Part shown: positions 5,492 through 5,498 of the stretch, piece after piece
Layout: each line of letters starts with the position of its first letter
How positions within the stretch are numbered: the first letter of the stretch is position 1
Origin: Hyphomicrobiales bacterium
GTDB taxonomy: Bacteria; Pseudomonadota; Alphaproteobacteria; Rhizobiales; S144-23
DNA length: 5,498 nt
Assembly (NCBI GenBank): GCA_015494375.1
Contig: WGBL01000343.1
Span: 1 to 5,498, forward strand
Reading direction: 5' to 3'
Made by a program: the position numbers and the translations under genes
Notes under the pieces: generated by a model
Databases searched by the model: none
Told to the model about the DNA's origin: nothing
What the model saw: only the letters and a program-made list of their open reading frames with translations

Positions 5492-5498
5492 TGAAGCC
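5469..5498. terminator. Perfect 30-nt palindrome spanning the stop codon, probable terminator
   Basis: GGCTTCACTACGGCC (5469-5483) is followed without a gap by its exact reverse complement (5484-5498), so an RNA copy folds into a hairpin of about 13 bp with a four-base loop. The TAG stop of the preceding gene (5489-5491) lies in the right arm. Position at the gene end fits a terminator, possibly bidirectional. Whether a T run follows, or the symmetry extends further, cannot be seen because the window ends here. Confidence 0.6.

Overview
The window is GC-rich coding DNA (about 65-75% in most genes). Its protein families (caspase-like peptidase, DUF4384 proteins, a Sel1-repeat/peptidoglycan-binding protein, Ala/Arg-rich exported proteins) are typical of Alphaproteobacteria, probably Hyphomicrobiales or relatives. 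This placement is inferred from gene content and composition; there is no rRNA, tRNA or marker gene to fix it. I see no CRISPR array, insertion sequence, integrase, tRNA or rRNA.

Layout from left to right. Positions 1-1244 hold the 3' part of a caspase-family (peptidase C14) gene with the His/Cys dyad intact, a long Arg-rich linker, an FW/YP tail motif and an unexpectedly AT-rich PDZ-like C-terminus. Positions 1245-1783 contain no intact gene, but the minus strand carries a relic of a HepT-like (DUF86) toxin, broken by an in-frame stop and a frameshift. Position 1784 starts a small exported protein of unknown family, followed by a 16-nt direct repeat and two adjacent hairpins (2187-2254). Position 2345 starts an exported DUF4384 protein. 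On the minus strand, 3524-3048 encodes a small membrane-anchored protein with a weak DUF1036-like look. It is divergent from the largest complete gene (3757-5055), an exported protein with DUF4384, four Sel1 repeats and a peptidoglycan-binding module. Finally 5162-5491 encodes a small exported protein with two Cys, whose stop codon lies inside a perfect 30-nt palindrome running to the window edge.

Taken together, every complete gene encodes a protein with an N-terminal export signal or membrane anchor, and two of them share DUF4384, a domain known to occur with or fused to bacterial caspase-like proteins. The best-supported idea for a functional unit is an envelope-located group around the C14 peptidase: the DUF4384 proteins as partner or binding modules, and the Sel1/peptidoglycan-binding protein as a tether to the cell wall. 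This is an inference from domain content and proximity. Gaps of roughly 80-230 bases and one reversed gene argue against a single tight operon.
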